NCBI GenBank assembly: GCA_041392475.1
Contig: JAWKLZ010000001.1
Coordinates: 1,612,001-1,676,000, forward strand
Direction: 5' to 3'
Source of the DNA: Chitinophagales bacterium
GTDB lineage: Bacteria; Bacteroidota; Bacteroidia; Chitinophagales; UBA2359
DNA length: 64,000 nucleotides
Shown: piece by piece, positions 18,084-26,353 of the stretch
Position numbering within the stretch: position 1 is the first letter of the stretch
How the letters are laid out: each line of letters begins with the position of its first letter
Position numbers and translations under genes: made by a program
The notes under the pieces: generated by a model
Told to the model about the DNA's origin: nothing
The model's input: only the letters and a program-made list of their open reading frames with translations
The model's database searches: none

Positions 18084-18671
18084 TCAATGACGTAGCTTCA
18101 ATACTTCAATCACTTCCTCTAAAGTGTAATTTTTTGCAGCCAAAAGTACGAGGTAATGATACATCAAATCGGCAGCTTCTCCCAAAAAAAGAGTTTTATC
18201 GTTGTCCTTCGCTTCAATCACCAACTCTACTGCCTCCTCTCCTACTTTCTGCGCTACTTTATTAATACCTTTTTCAAATAAACTACTGGTATAAGAATTG
18301 GCTTGAGGGTGTTTTTTTCGGTTTTGAATCACCCGCTCCAAATGCGCCAAAAAATGTGCTTGTTGGTTTTTCTCTTCAAAGCAAGTATCACTACCTGTAT
18401 GACAAACAGGCCCTTTAGGACGTACTTTCACCAATAAGGCATCACTGTCACAATCTTCCTTTAGACTGACAAGCTCCAAAAAATTGCCTGAAGTTTCTCC
18501 TTTTGTCCACAGCCTCTCTTTCGACCGACTGTAAAAAGTCACCCGTTTTTCGGCAAGTGTTTTTTGAAGTGCCTCCTCATTCATATATCCAAGCATCAAC
18601 ACTTTGTGTGTATCCGCATCTTGCACTATTGCAGGAATCAAACCATCCATTTTGATAAAATCAAGATTCAT
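18084..18671 (-). CDS. hisIE: Bifunctional phosphoribosyl-AMP cyclohydrolase / phosphoribosyl-ATP pyrophosphatase
   Basis: 195 residues, the usual length of the HisIE fusion. N-terminal HisI domain: VLMLGYMNEEAL, SRSKERLWTKGETSGN, the Mg-binding DCDSDA and zinc-binding Cys in GPVCHTGSDTC. C-terminal HisE domain (about 105-195): NSYTSSLFEKG and VGEEAVELVIEA. It catalyses steps 2 and 3 of histidine synthesis in the cytoplasm. It stands alone here, away from other his genes, and converges on the membrane-protein gene. Confidence 0.97.
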   Translation of the reverse strand: MNLDFIKMDGLIPAIVQDADTHKVLMLGYMNEEALQKTLAEKRVTFYSRSKERLWTKGETSGNFLELVSLKEDCDSDALLVKVRPKGPVCHTGSDTCFEEKNQQAHFLAHLERVIQNRKKHPQANSYTSSLFEKGINKVAQKVGEEAVELVIEAKDNDKTLFLGEAADLMYHYLVLLAAKNYTLEEVIEVLKLRH

Positions 18672-18975
18672 TGTATTTTTCAGTTTTTTTGAGAATAATC
18701 ATCTACAAAGCTATTAATAACAAAAGATATTTTGCTTCAATTAAGAAAAATGTTATTTTAGCAAAAAATTATCCTATCGTATATTTAAAGAAATATACTG
18801 TTTTACAATTAATTTTAACTATTTAATTATTTGAATTGATTGCAGATGCTTTTTTTAGTTTGTATAGTAATGAATATTTGTTAATTTTACATTTTTTAAT
18901 TTTGATAATACACACCCATTTTACAATACATTTTTTTGTTATTATTTTTTTTCAAACGTTCAATTTTTTAATCAA
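18672..18975. promoter_or_regulatory. AT-rich divergent spacer with a Bacteroidota-type promoter candidate
   Basis: 304 bp between the divergent hisIE and HNH/AP2 genes. On the plus strand TTTG (18731-18734) is followed after 19 bases by TATTTTAG (18754-18761), one mismatch from the Bacteroidota -7 box TAnnTTTG at the expected spacing. This would drive the HNH/AP2 gene with a ~210-base AT-rich leader. No gene or hairpin of note was seen in the rest. Confidence 0.35.
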
Positions 18976-19530
18976 ATGCTTTACAAAATCCCTTTAAAAA
19001 ATACCGATAAACTATTATTGGTATCCGATGACGGTTATGAGTTGTTGACCAACAACCCATACTTCAAATCTATTGATTTATTGAAACACCTAAGAATTCA
19101 TTCTTATGGCTATGCTTTTTACCAAAAGAATCACCCGAAACCTGATGGGAAAGGCTATAAAAATGAAACAATCTATGTGCACCGCTATTTAGCAGAACGC
19201 CTTATTCCTCAACCAGAGAGCGAGAAACGCTTGCTGGTAACATTCAAAAATGCAGAAAGGTTGGATTGTCGTACGAACAATTTGATGTGGGCTACTTCCT
19301 CACAAATTATCCGTAACATTCCGTACAGCGGGAATACAGATAGCAATTACCGTGGTGTTTACAAACTTCCAAGTGGCAACTATCGAGCAGCTATTTTCAA
19401 AGGCAAAATACCACATGAACTGGGTGTTTTTGAAACTGCCGAAGAAGCTGCATTGGCGTACAATCGCAAATCAGTTGAATGGTTTGGTAAAACCAAAAGC
19501 TTGAATATCATTCAAAATGATTCAGAATAG
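18976..19530 (+). CDS. HNH-like / AP2-domain DNA-binding protein
   Basis: 184 residues. The central part (about 70-115) resembles an HNH_3 homing-type nuclease: VHRYLAERLIP ... DCRTNNLMWAT. The second His of the usual V-x-H-x-N/D-G element is not seen (TFKNAERLD), so activity is doubtful. The C-terminal ~55 residues form an AP2/ERF-like DNA-binding domain (SNYRGVYKLPSGNYRAAI, LGVFETAEEAALAYNRKSVEWFG). AP2-HNH fusions are typical homing or phage-associated proteins. No intron, intein or mobile element is adjacent, so it may be a domesticated regulator. Confidence 0.82.
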   Translation: MLYKIPLKNTDKLLLVSDDGYELLTNNPYFKSIDLLKHLRIHSYGYAFYQKNHPKPDGKGYKNETIYVHRYLAERLIPQPESEKRLLVTFKNAERLDCRTNNLMWATSSQIIRNIPYSGNTDSNYRGVYKLPSGNYRAAIFKGKIPHELGVFETAEEAALAYNRKSVEWFGKTKSLNIIQNDSE

Positions 19531-19571
19531 AGCCAACTATTCAGTAGCATATTTTTGAAGGATTTAATGTA

Positions 19572-19674
19572 TTTAGACTTTTGACGAGAGAGCAAAGATA
19601 CAAGAAGCAGGAATCTAATTATCAATTACTTATATCTTGCTTCTTGCTTCCTACTTCTTTCGTCCAAAGTCCAA
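19572..19674. repeat. MITE-like inverted-repeat element, copy 2
   Basis: A 103-bp version of the element at 9411. Left end TTTAGACTTTTGACGAGAGAG, right end CTTCTTTCGTCCAAAGTCCAA. Purine-rich (GCAAAGATACAAGAAGCAGG) and pyrimidine-rich (TATATCTTGCTTCTTGCTTC) inner arms pair with each other. It fills the spacer between the convergent HNH/AP2 gene and the lipoprotein esterase. No coding capacity. Confidence 0.7.
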
Positions 19675-19702
19675 GTATATCTAAGTAGAACCCATCTGTC
19701 AT

Positions 19703-20566
19703 TTATCTATTTATACTATTTTCAAACCACTTACTTATATCCTTCAAACATTGCTCTGAGATTTGATGTCCCATATTGTATTCATTGTAGCTAAGGCGAA
19801 CAGGTAATTTTTCAAGCATCTGATTCATTTCTCTTGCTTGTTCAATGCTTATAACATTGTCGTTTTTGCCGTGTGTCACCAATACAGAAAGATTGGATAA
19901 ATCATCTCTATTTTGACTAATGTGACTTTCCAAGCCCTCAATCATTTTGCCACTCAAAACGGCAACACCTGCAATTTTTTGGGGTTCAGACAAAGCTAAG
20001 TACAAACTCATCATTGCTCCTTGACTGAATCCCAATAAATAAACTTGATCTACATCCGCTTTCAATTGTGCAACTGCTGCATCAATGAAACTGGACAAAA
20101 TCTGCACACTTTCAGCCGCTTCGGTCGTATTGCTACTCACATCCCCCTTGTTGGAAAACACTAAGTCATACCATTTGTATTGATTTTCTCCTGCGCTATG
20201 AGGTGCTTGAACACTAACAAAGGTAAATCGGGGATCTATATAATCTTTGAGTCCAAACAAATCATCCATATTGCTTTTGAAGCCGTGCAATGCAAATACA
20301 ATAGGAGCTTTTTCATTTTCGGGTAAGTTACTCGGATTCAATCTATAGGGCAGTGTAAAGGAAGTTGAAGGAGAAGGCTTTGGAGGTTGTATGTCAGGAG
20401 TATTGTTTTCAGTAATCACCTGAGTCTGTGTGTTATTTTGGCCTGATTGACAAGCACTTAAAAACACACTAAGTAATAGGATAGTTCCCAACATCTTCCC
20501 AATTTGAAGAAAACAAATACTTACTAAATTCTTGATTCTGGAATCATTCAAAGTAATCGGAATCAT
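19703..20566 (-). CDS. Lipoprotein alpha/beta hydrolase (phospholipase/carboxylesterase family)
   Basis: 287 residues. The N-terminus has a lipobox (LSVFLSAC). The Met at 20566 gives a long signal and the one at 20494 a short uncharged one, so the start is unsettled. The hydrolase domain (about 75-287) has the abhydrolase_2 features ALHGFKSN, the elbow GFSQGA, the acid in HGKNDNVI and the His in MGHQIS. Family members hydrolyse short esters or lysophospholipids. Probably anchored in the envelope. Divergent from the L,D-transpeptidase gene, 67 bp away. Confidence 0.88.
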   Translation of the reverse strand: MIPITLNDSRIKNLVSICFLQIGKMLGTILLLSVFLSACQSGQNNTQTQVITENNTPDIQPPKPSPSTSFTLPYRLNPSNLPENEKAPIVFALHGFKSNMDDLFGLKDYIDPRFTFVSVQAPHSAGENQYKWYDLVFSNKGDVSSNTTEAAESVQILSSFIDAAVAQLKADVDQVYLLGFSQGAMMSLYLALSEPQKIAGVAVLSGKMIEGLESHISQNRDDLSNLSVLVTHGKNDNVISIEQAREMNQMLEKLPVRLSYNEYNMGHQISEQCLKDISKWFENSINR

Positions 20567-20633
20567 AGTTTACACGGTTTGGAAATATTCTCGGAAAAAT
20601 CACCGTTCAATATAGCAAAAAATCATCTGTCCA

Positions 20634-21257
20634 ATGACCAAACTACACCCAAATCTATTTGACATTTTAGCAATCTGCTGCTTACTATTCGCAGTGAGCT
20701 GCAACCATTTCAAAGAGCAAATAAAACAACCTCCTCCAAAAGTATATGTAAATCAATCTATTCCTATTTCACACATTATAGATTCGCTTCAAATTCCCCA
20801 AAAAGCCCTATGCATTTACATTTCTAAAAAAAAACGTGAACTTCACATTATGGCAGATAGCACAACACTCAAATCCTATCCCGTTGTCTTTGGTTTCAAT
20901 CCAATTGACGACAAACGAACTGAAGGCGATGGCTGTACACCAGAAGGGCTTTTTGTAGTACGAGATCGATATCCACATAAAAAATGGTCAAAATTTATTT
21001 GGGTGGATTATCCCACCAAAGACTCTTGGCACAAACATCAAAAAGCGAAAAAAGATGGCAAGATTGCAGAAAAAGCAACAATCGGCGGACAAATCGGTAT
21101 TCATGGAGTACCCAACGGACAGGATTTTTTGATTGATATGGGTAAAAACTGGACTTTGGGTTGTATCTCTTTGAAAAACAAACACATTGATGAATTTTAC
21201 CCTTACATCAGCAAAGGAACAAAAATAGAAATCGAGGGTTTCGGAACAGAAAATTGA
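20634..21257 (+). CDS. L,D-transpeptidase (YkuD-fold) lipoprotein
   Basis: 207 residues. Signal with lipobox (LLFAVSC). The YkuD domain spans about 58-200, with IGIHGVPNG and the active-site segment NWTLGCISLKN (Cys nucleophile in T-L-G-C-I-S). Such enzymes form 3-3 crosslinks in peptidoglycan or attach proteins to it; periplasmic side of the envelope. The gap between the HG motif and the Cys motif is shorter than in many Ldts, which fits the YafK-type subgroup. It converges on the GT39 gene. Confidence 0.9.
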   Translation: MTKLHPNLFDILAICCLLFAVSCNHFKEQIKQPPPKVYVNQSIPISHIIDSLQIPQKALCIYISKKKRELHIMADSTTLKSYPVVFGFNPIDDKRTEGDGCTPEGLFVVRDRYPHKKWSKFIWVDYPTKDSWHKHQKAKKDGKIAEKATIGGQIGIHGVPNGQDFLIDMGKNWTLGCISLKNKHIDEFYPYISKGTKIEIEGFGTEN

Positions 21258-21287
21258 AGGATGTTCCTCCAATCAATTTTCACCAAA

Positions 21288-23141
21288 TTACTTCAATGAT
21301 TTATACACATAAAAAATAGGTGCTTGTGCAATATTCGTACTCCAATAGCTAAAAAATTCAGGTTCAATAATTTGTTCCAATTTCCAGCCACTCCCCTCTC
21401 CTTCAATGTAGTTTCGGATGCTTCGCCAATTGCCATGCGTTCTTTCATCAATCACATCAAGGTATAAAATAGAAACAGGGTAACGCCTTTCGGAAAACCA
21501 AAAATCAGAAAAAATGATGTATTGAAGTTCACTGCTTTTCAACGCTTCAATATTCGCAGGGGCTTCTTCACTGCAATGTGTCAATACAATTCCTTCCACA
21601 TTGTAAATACAGGTATTGGGTGATACATTTTCATCAACAAAGTTTTGGAGTTTTTCATAAGTAGTTGGCTTAGCGGTCAATGCCAAATCATATTGAAGTA
21701 CATGACCAATAGTTTGAAAGTTCATCACCAAAATAAGCAATACAACGCCCCCTCCTATCCACTTGTCAAATTGTTGGGCATAACACAAACACCAATCATA
21801 AAGAGCAGCAATACAATACCCTGCAAATAACACCAAAAAAGGAGTCATCGGAATCGTCCAACGGTGAATGATGCCCCGACTAAAAGTAAGATACATATAG
21901 AACAAAATCAAAAAGAACAAGGCTGGAAAAAATACACTATTTGCCGCCATTTTACTTTTGAACAAAAAAGCCTGTTTATCAAACAAATAGTGTATTATCC
22001 CTGCAAAAGTCAACAACAAAATTCCCCAACCTACTCCAAAAGGAGGATGAAAATAAAAAGGAGTTTGCCAAGTTCCTTTGATTGTATAGGGATATTCGTT
22101 TATGTGTCGAACCAATTCACTGTACCACACTTCAATCTGAATCAAATAAGGCAAGTTAATCACCACAAAAGCAAGTCCCCAAGCCCCTCCAAACACCATC
22201 ATTTTCTTCCAAAAACTCCCCACCTCTCCATCTCTCCCTTCAAAAATCCTCTGTGCCTCTGTGCCTCTGTGTTCTGCTCGTTTCAACCATTGCCAAAGTT
22301 TGCAACTGTTGGCAAGGTTTCCTCTACTTTTTTCTCCCTCTTCCCAAAAACCCTCCACCTCTCCATCTGTCCCTTCAAAAATCCTCTGTGCCTCTGTGCC
22401 TCTGTGTTCTGCTCGTTTCAACCATTGCCAAAGTTTGCAACTGTTGGTAAGGTTTCCTCTACTTTTTTCTCCCTCTTCCCAAAAACTCTCCACCTCTCCG
22501 TCTCTCCCTTCAAAAATCAAACACACAAACACCACCGCCGTAACCACCACCCCCACATTGATTTTGGTAGAAACTGTCAACACACAAACTACAGCCGTCC
22601 AAATCAAATACTTTCGCTTTCCCTTCAATGAATACTGCAAAAAACAATACACACTCAACACCACAAAAAAAGTCGAAAGTGCGTCTGACACGCCATAATG
22701 TGAGGTTTCTATGTGCTTGAAGGTAAACAAGAAAAGAGCAAGCGTAGAAAAAAGAAACACCTTACTATCACTAATCAAACCAACGATTCGGTGCATCAAA
22801 ACAATCGTCAGCACACTCGGCAAAAAAGACACTACAATACGGGTAAAAATCAAGCCCAAAGGAATCGGCAAATCTATTGGCAATATTTTCTCCAATGCAA
22901 AACCCATTGCAGCAGGAATGACTGCAAGGTATTTACCCACAACACCATAAATAGTCACCAAATACTCCATTTCTGGATTCGGAATACCTGCCCCAAACAA
23001 GTTCAAACCCCCTTTGAGCATTGCCGTACCGCCTCCAAAATTTTGCTCCTCATCAAATGCCCAACGCAAGAACCAAATTCCGTAGAATCGTTCAAGGATA
23101 AGCAGAGAATAAAGAAATAGTAGGAAATGGTATTTTTTCAT
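21288..23141 (-). CDS. GT39-like polytopic glycosyltransferase with an in-frame tandem repeat insertion
   Basis: About 617 residues from the Met at 23141 (MKKYHFLLFLYS), or three more codons from 23150. Multiple transmembrane helices surround the GT39/PMT-type N-terminal loop (RWAFDEEQNFGGG) and a C-terminal soluble part (YDLALTAKPTTYEKL ... VEGIVLTHCSEEAP). Such enzymes transfer sugars from polyprenyl phosphate to lipids or proteins. After about residue 210, in what should be a cytosolic loop, the frame carries 2.3 copies of a 45-codon repeat (FEGRDGEVESFW, NSCKLWQWLKRAEHRGTEAQRI) that does not resemble the rest of the protein. Confidence 0.85.
   Translation of the reverse strand: MKKYHFLLFLYSLLILERFYGIWFLRWAFDEEQNFGGGTAMLKGGLNLFGAGIPNPEMEYLVTIYGVVGKYLAVIPAAMGFALEKILPIDLPIPLGLIFTRIVVSFLPSVLTIVLMHRIVGLISDSKVFLFSTLALFLFTFKHIETSHYGVSDALSTFFVVLSVYCFLQYSLKGKRKYLIWTAVVCVLTVSTKINVGVVVTAVVFVCLIFEGRDGEVESFWEEGEKSRGNLTNSCKLWQWLKRAEHRGTEAQRIFEGTDGEVEGFWEEGEKSRGNLANSCKLWQWLKRAEHRGTEAQRIFEGRDGEVGSFWKKMMVFGGAWGLAFVVINLPYLIQIEVWYSELVRHINEYPYTIKGTWQTPFYFHPPFGVGWGILLLTFAGIIHYLFDKQAFLFKSKMAANSVFFPALFFLILFYMYLTFSRGIIHRWTIPMTPFLVLFAGYCIAALYDWCLCYAQQFDKWIGGGVVLLILVMNFQTIGHVLQYDLALTAKPTTYEKLQNFVDENVSPNTCIYNVEGIVLTHCSEEAPANIEALKSSELQYIIFSDFWFSERRYPVSILYLDVIDERTHGNWRSIRNYIEGEGSGWKLEQIIEPEFFSYWSTNIAQAPIFYVYKSLK
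22211..22520. repeat. 135-bp tandem repeat (2.3 units) inside the GT39 gene
   Basis: The segment CTTCAAAAATC recurs at 22241, 22376 and 22511 minus a few bases, giving an exact period of 135 bp (45 codons). Each unit contains CCTCTGTGCCTCTGTGCCTCTGTG on the plus strand (CACAGAGGCACAGAGG on the other), a sequence type I know as a dispersed intergenic repeat in many bacterial genomes. Units differ by only a few bases. Reading frame is kept because the period is a multiple of three. Confidence 0.88.
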
Positions 23142-23454
23142 AGGTAACAAAACAGCATAGGTTTTACAGGCGTTAAGGTACTAATTTTAGTCATCAAAAA
23201 TCACACTACGACTACTTTAAAATACCGCCTTTCTTTCTTTCCAAACATTGGTCAAAAAAAATATTCTTATGGTCTATTTTTTAAAATATTTATTCATAGT
23301 TACATTCTGCTGTAGTATGCACTCCAATTGCAGCGATGAGGTGGTTTATACGAACATTGAAGAAGTCATAGGGGCAAATGAAAATCTTACATTCTTTAGA
23401 GAAAGAATAATTTTTATTACATTTATTCTCGTGCTAACTAAAAAAGATACATTA
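23142..23454. other. 313-bp intergenic region upstream of the toxin-antitoxin pair
   Basis: The antitoxin frame is open upstream to 23248, but the added residues (CCSMHSNCSDEVVYTNIEEV) look non-coding and no family starts there. It must contain the divergent promoters of the GT39 gene and the toxin-antitoxin operon. No strong repeat or operator palindrome was spotted. Confidence 0.45.
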
Positions 23455-23646
23455 ATGACAAAAAAAGCTTTATTAATTGAGCAGGTAAAAGCAATGCCTG
23501 ATGAATGGGTAGATGAATTCTTGCATTTGATAGAAAAACTGAATGGACATGAAGATGATACACTTCAAACGCATTTGGCATCTGAAGCAATATTGGCAAA
23601 AGATTGGTTGAGTAAAGATGAAATGGAACTATGGAAAGACTTATAG
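23455..23646 (+). CDS. Antitoxin of a MazF/PemK-type pair
   Basis: 63 residues from the ATG at 23455 (MTKKALLIEQVKAMPDEW). It is mostly helical and acidic (FLHLIEKLNGHEDD, LSKDEMELWKDL), with no recognisable DNA-binding motif, resembling the small DUF2281-like partners of MazF toxins. Its 3' end overlaps the toxin start by 16 bp, the usual order for antitoxin-toxin operons. Predicted role: binds and neutralises the downstream RNase and probably autoregulates. Confidence 0.7.
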   Translation: MTKKALLIEQVKAMPDEWVDEFLHLIEKLNGHEDDTLQTHLASEAILAKDWLSKDEMELWKDL

Positions 23647-23963
23647 TAGGCGATATAGTGGTCGTTCCTTTTCCTTTTTCAGATTTGTCTGGTTCACATC
23701 GCAGACCCGCTTTAATAGTTGCCACTCTACAAGGTGATGATGTAGTGCTATGTCAAATCACAGGACAAAACAGAAGTGATCGGTATGCAGTGTTATTGAG
23801 CAATTCAGATTTTGAGGAAGGCAGTCTAAATAGGTCAAGTAATATTCGGACAAATCGGCTTTTTACTGCCTCTAATAATATTATTGCCTACAAAGTTGGA
23901 AAACTCAACCACCAAAAAAGGATTGAAGTCAAACAGAAAATAGAAGAAATTTTTGATTTATAA
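23631..23963 (+). CDS. MazF/PemK-family endoribonuclease toxin
   Basis: 110 residues with the family N-terminal signature GDIVVVPFPFSDLSG followed by RRPALIVA, then LCQITGQ and SNIRTNRLFTAS, which carry the conserved residues of the MazF fold. MazF toxins cut mRNA at short sequence motifs. It starts within the last codons of the antitoxin gene and ends two bases before the convergent M23 peptidase gene. Confidence 0.9.
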   Translation: MERLIVGDIVVVPFPFSDLSGSHRRPALIVATLQGDDVVLCQITGQNRSDRYAVLLSNSDFEEGSLNRSSNIRTNRLFTASNNIIAYKVGKLNHQKRIEVKQKIEEIFDL

Positions 23964-23965
23964 AG

Positions 23966-25342
23966 TTACAGCATGGAAGTTTCTTCCATAGCAGTAGAGT
24001 CATTTTCTTCTTCCAAGTCGTCTTCCACTTCCTCCAAAAACCCATCATTTTCCTCCAAAGGAAACTCAATGGCATCCAACACCAATTTGATAGAATCTTT
24101 ATAGACACAATAATCGTCTGCCAATTCGGGCTTGACAGGATGGGCAGGCGGCATTTTTTCGGTCAGAGGATTCACCTGTTGACCATTCTTCCAAAACCGA
24201 AAACACAGATGTGGCCCCGTTGCCAAGCCCGTACTTCCCACATAACCAATTACTTGCCCTTGCCGAACCCTTGTGCCGACATTCACACCGCTTGCAAATT
24301 TGCTCATGTGAAGGTATTGAGTAGTGTAAACGCTGTTGTGGCGAATTTTCACAAATCGTCCATTTCCTCGACCATACGCCCTATCCGTGACGGTTCCTGC
24401 GCCTACTGCCAAAATCGGCGTGCCTGTTGCAGCAGCATAGTCTGTACCGAGGTGAGATTTGTAGCGTTTGAGGACGGGGTGAAAACGTTTGTGGGTAAAT
24501 TTTGAAGAAATGCGGCTGTATTTAAGAGGAGCTTTGAGGAAGGCTCGGCGGACAGATTGTCCCTGTTCGTCAAAATATTGCAGGTCTTCTTCAATTCCTT
24601 CGTCGGATTGATTGAAGGCAAAAGCATAGTTGTCGCTGCCCCAATATTTGAAGTAGGCGGCATGGATTTTACCAATGCCTACAGGTTCGCCATCTACATA
24701 TTTTTGTTCATAAATGACTTTGTATTGGTCGCCTTTTTGGATGCGAAAGAAGTCAATGGTCCATGCAAATATTTCGGAAAGATCCAAAGAAAGTTGTGGG
24801 TCTGTAAGGCCTCTCTCCATCGCCACAGATAAAGAGGAATGAATCGTGCCAGAAGTGGTTTGAATACGGGTTTCGACAGGTCGGGCAGCGGCATATACTT
24901 GAATAGAATCTCGAAGGTCAAACACCACATAGTCAATGGGATTGGGTTCGTAGATAAAGAAAGCAGCTCGCTGTGTACTATCACACAAAACGGTGTAGGG
25001 TTTGCCTACTCGCAATTTGGTGACGGGAAATACATCGGTAGCTTTTCGGGCAGATTTGTCTATGATTGGGTAAGGCACATTGCAGCCGAGCAAAATATCA
25101 CTCAAAAACTCATTCTTCTGAATTTCATTGTGGTGCACAAAATATTTGCTTGCATCTATGTCAAATTTTCGGGCAGCTTCCGATTGCAGGAAAGTCAAGC
25201 CATTGACCATTGAAGGAAGTTTCTTTTTTACGGTTGGGGTGTTAAAATCGAAATGTATGAAATCCAATAAGTTGGTAAAATTTAAGATTGCACCAACCAT
25301 CAATCCCATTACAAGAGCTATTAGCGTACCTGTTTTTTTCAA
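23966..25342 (-). CDS. M23-family peptidoglycan endopeptidase, membrane-anchored
   Basis: 458 residues. An N-terminal transmembrane segment (LIALVMGLMVGAILNF) is followed by a LysM-free N-terminal domain and a LytM/M23 domain at about 275-405. Zinc ligands: HLGTDYA (H and D) and GPHLCFRF near the end, where the usual HxH is H-x-C; QYLHMSKF provides another conserved His. Related Bacteroidota M23 proteins also show H-L-C-[YF]-R-F, as far as I recall. It hydrolyses peptide crosslinks in murein during growth or division. The C-terminal ~50 residues are very acidic. Confidence 0.9.
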   Translation of the reverse strand: MKKTGTLIALVMGLMVGAILNFTNLLDFIHFDFNTPTVKKKLPSMVNGLTFLQSEAARKFDIDASKYFVHHNEIQKNEFLSDILLGCNVPYPIIDKSARKATDVFPVTKLRVGKPYTVLCDSTQRAAFFIYEPNPIDYVVFDLRDSIQVYAAARPVETRIQTTSGTIHSSLSVAMERGLTDPQLSLDLSEIFAWTIDFFRIQKGDQYKVIYEQKYVDGEPVGIGKIHAAYFKYWGSDNYAFAFNQSDEGIEEDLQYFDEQGQSVRRAFLKAPLKYSRISSKFTHKRFHPVLKRYKSHLGTDYAAATGTPILAVGAGTVTDRAYGRGNGRFVKIRHNSVYTTQYLHMSKFASGVNVGTRVRQGQVIGYVGSTGLATGPHLCFRFWKNGQQVNPLTEKMPPAHPVKPELADDYCVYKDSIKLVLDAIEFPLEENDGFLEEVEDDLEEENDSTAMEETSML

Positions 25343-25496
25343 AATCCTTTTTTTTGTTGTAATCGGTGGCTAAGTTAAAATCTTAGAACAAACTATCCAA
25401 GTTTAGTAAAACTCAGAAAACAAATGCAATTTCATAAAAAGCTGATTTTGAATTATCTTTTTCATTTTAATTTCCATTTTAATTTTCATTTGTTCC

Positions 25497-26165
25497 TCAC
25501 ACACTTTTAACATACAAATTTTGACTGACCTTACTAGAAATTGTGAGAGTTCGATTGTCGCTTACCTGCAAAGTCATGGATCCGTCAAATTCATAATATT
25601 TGAGCAGTTCCAAAGTTGTTCCCAATACCAGTTGTTGTTCTGCAAGGTAACGCAAAAATCGAGGTTCATGTTGGACAACACCTACAATGACTACTTTTTG
25701 TCCTTTTTGAAGGTCAGAAAGCAAAAATTGTTTGCGTTCATAAATGTTGCCTTGTTCATCGGGAATCGGGTCGCCATGTGGATCAAATTTTGGATGCCCC
25801 AAGAAAGCATCCAAACGGTTGGTCAATGTAGGTGAGTGAATATGTTCGAGTTGTTCGGCAATTTCATGTATTTCATCCCAAGTAAATTTGAGTTTTTCGA
25901 CCAAAAAGACTTCCCAAAGTCTGTGTTTGCGAATCAGCTTTTTGACAATATCTTCTCCTATTTTGGTCAGTCGCACCCCCTTGTATTTCTCATGTATGAC
26001 CAATTGTTTTTCATTGAGCCTTTTCATCATATCGGTAACAGAGGCCGCTGATGTATTCATGGATTGTGCAATAGCGCTCGTTTTTACGTGATTGCCTTCC
26101 ATGTTTTCGTGGATATGATAAATGGCTTTGAGGTAATCTTCTTCGGTCGTAGAAATCATTAACAA
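25497..26165 (-). CDS. Metal-dependent DtxR/MntR-family transcriptional regulator
   Basis: 222 residues. Winged helix at the N-terminus (STTEEDYLKAIYHI, SAASVTDMMKRLNEK), the metal-binding dimerisation domain (HRLWEVFLVEKL, IHEIAEQLEHIHSPTL) and a C-terminal FeoA/SH3-like domain (LQKGQKVVIVGV). It should bind Mn2+ or Fe2+ and repress metal uptake genes. No transporter gene is adjacent. A second Met at 26159 is possible. The upstream region carries a perfect -7 box and a direct repeat (see 26182-26237). Confidence 0.92.
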   Translation of the reverse strand: MLMISTTEEDYLKAIYHIHENMEGNHVKTSAIAQSMNTSAASVTDMMKRLNEKQLVIHEKYKGVRLTKIGEDIVKKLIRKHRLWEVFLVEKLKFTWDEIHEIAEQLEHIHSPTLTNRLDAFLGHPKFDPHGDPIPDEQGNIYERKQFLLSDLQKGQKVVIVGVVQHEPRFLRYLAEQQLVLGTTLELLKYYEFDGSMTLQVSDNRTLTISSKVSQNLYVKSV

Positions 26166-26181
26166 TTGTTTGGTTATGTTA

Positions 26182-26237
26182 CAAAGATAAAGAATAAATC
26201 AGGATTGAAATGAAAATAAAATTGAAATGAAAATTCA
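26182..26237 (-). promoter_or_regulatory. Promoter and possible autoregulatory repeat of the DtxR-type gene
   Basis: On the minus strand TATCTTTG (26189-26182) is a perfect match to the Bacteroidota -7 consensus TAnnTTTG, about 17 bp before the start codon. Just upstream, ATTGAAATGAAAATAAA (26204-26220) is repeated as ATTGAAATGAAAATTCA (26221-26237) on the plus strand, a 17-bp tandem repeat where the -33 region and an operator would lie. Binding by the regulator itself is an inference. Confidence 0.45.
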
Positions 26238-26353
26238 AACGCATTTGTAATTTTGAAGGTTTATTGCTTAGATTACATACTTTTTCTATTAAATGCCGAT
26301 TGAAAAAAACTGAACAAGTTCTCAGCTTTCATCTTGAATTTGAAGTTTTACGT

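Noticed and set aside
22211..22520. Repeat block considered as a CRISPR array
   Set aside because: Period is 135 bp with near-identical units and no unique spacers, and it lies in a coding frame; no cas genes are present.
21864..22698. Several plus-strand frames across the GT39 repeat (Cys/Ser/Leu-rich)
   Set aside because: Antisense to a convincing polytopic membrane protein; they arise from the pyrimidine-rich repeat.
23248..23454. N-terminal extension of the antitoxin with a hydrophobic segment
   Set aside because: The last Met at 23455 gives a normal-sized antitoxin; upstream codons have no family support.
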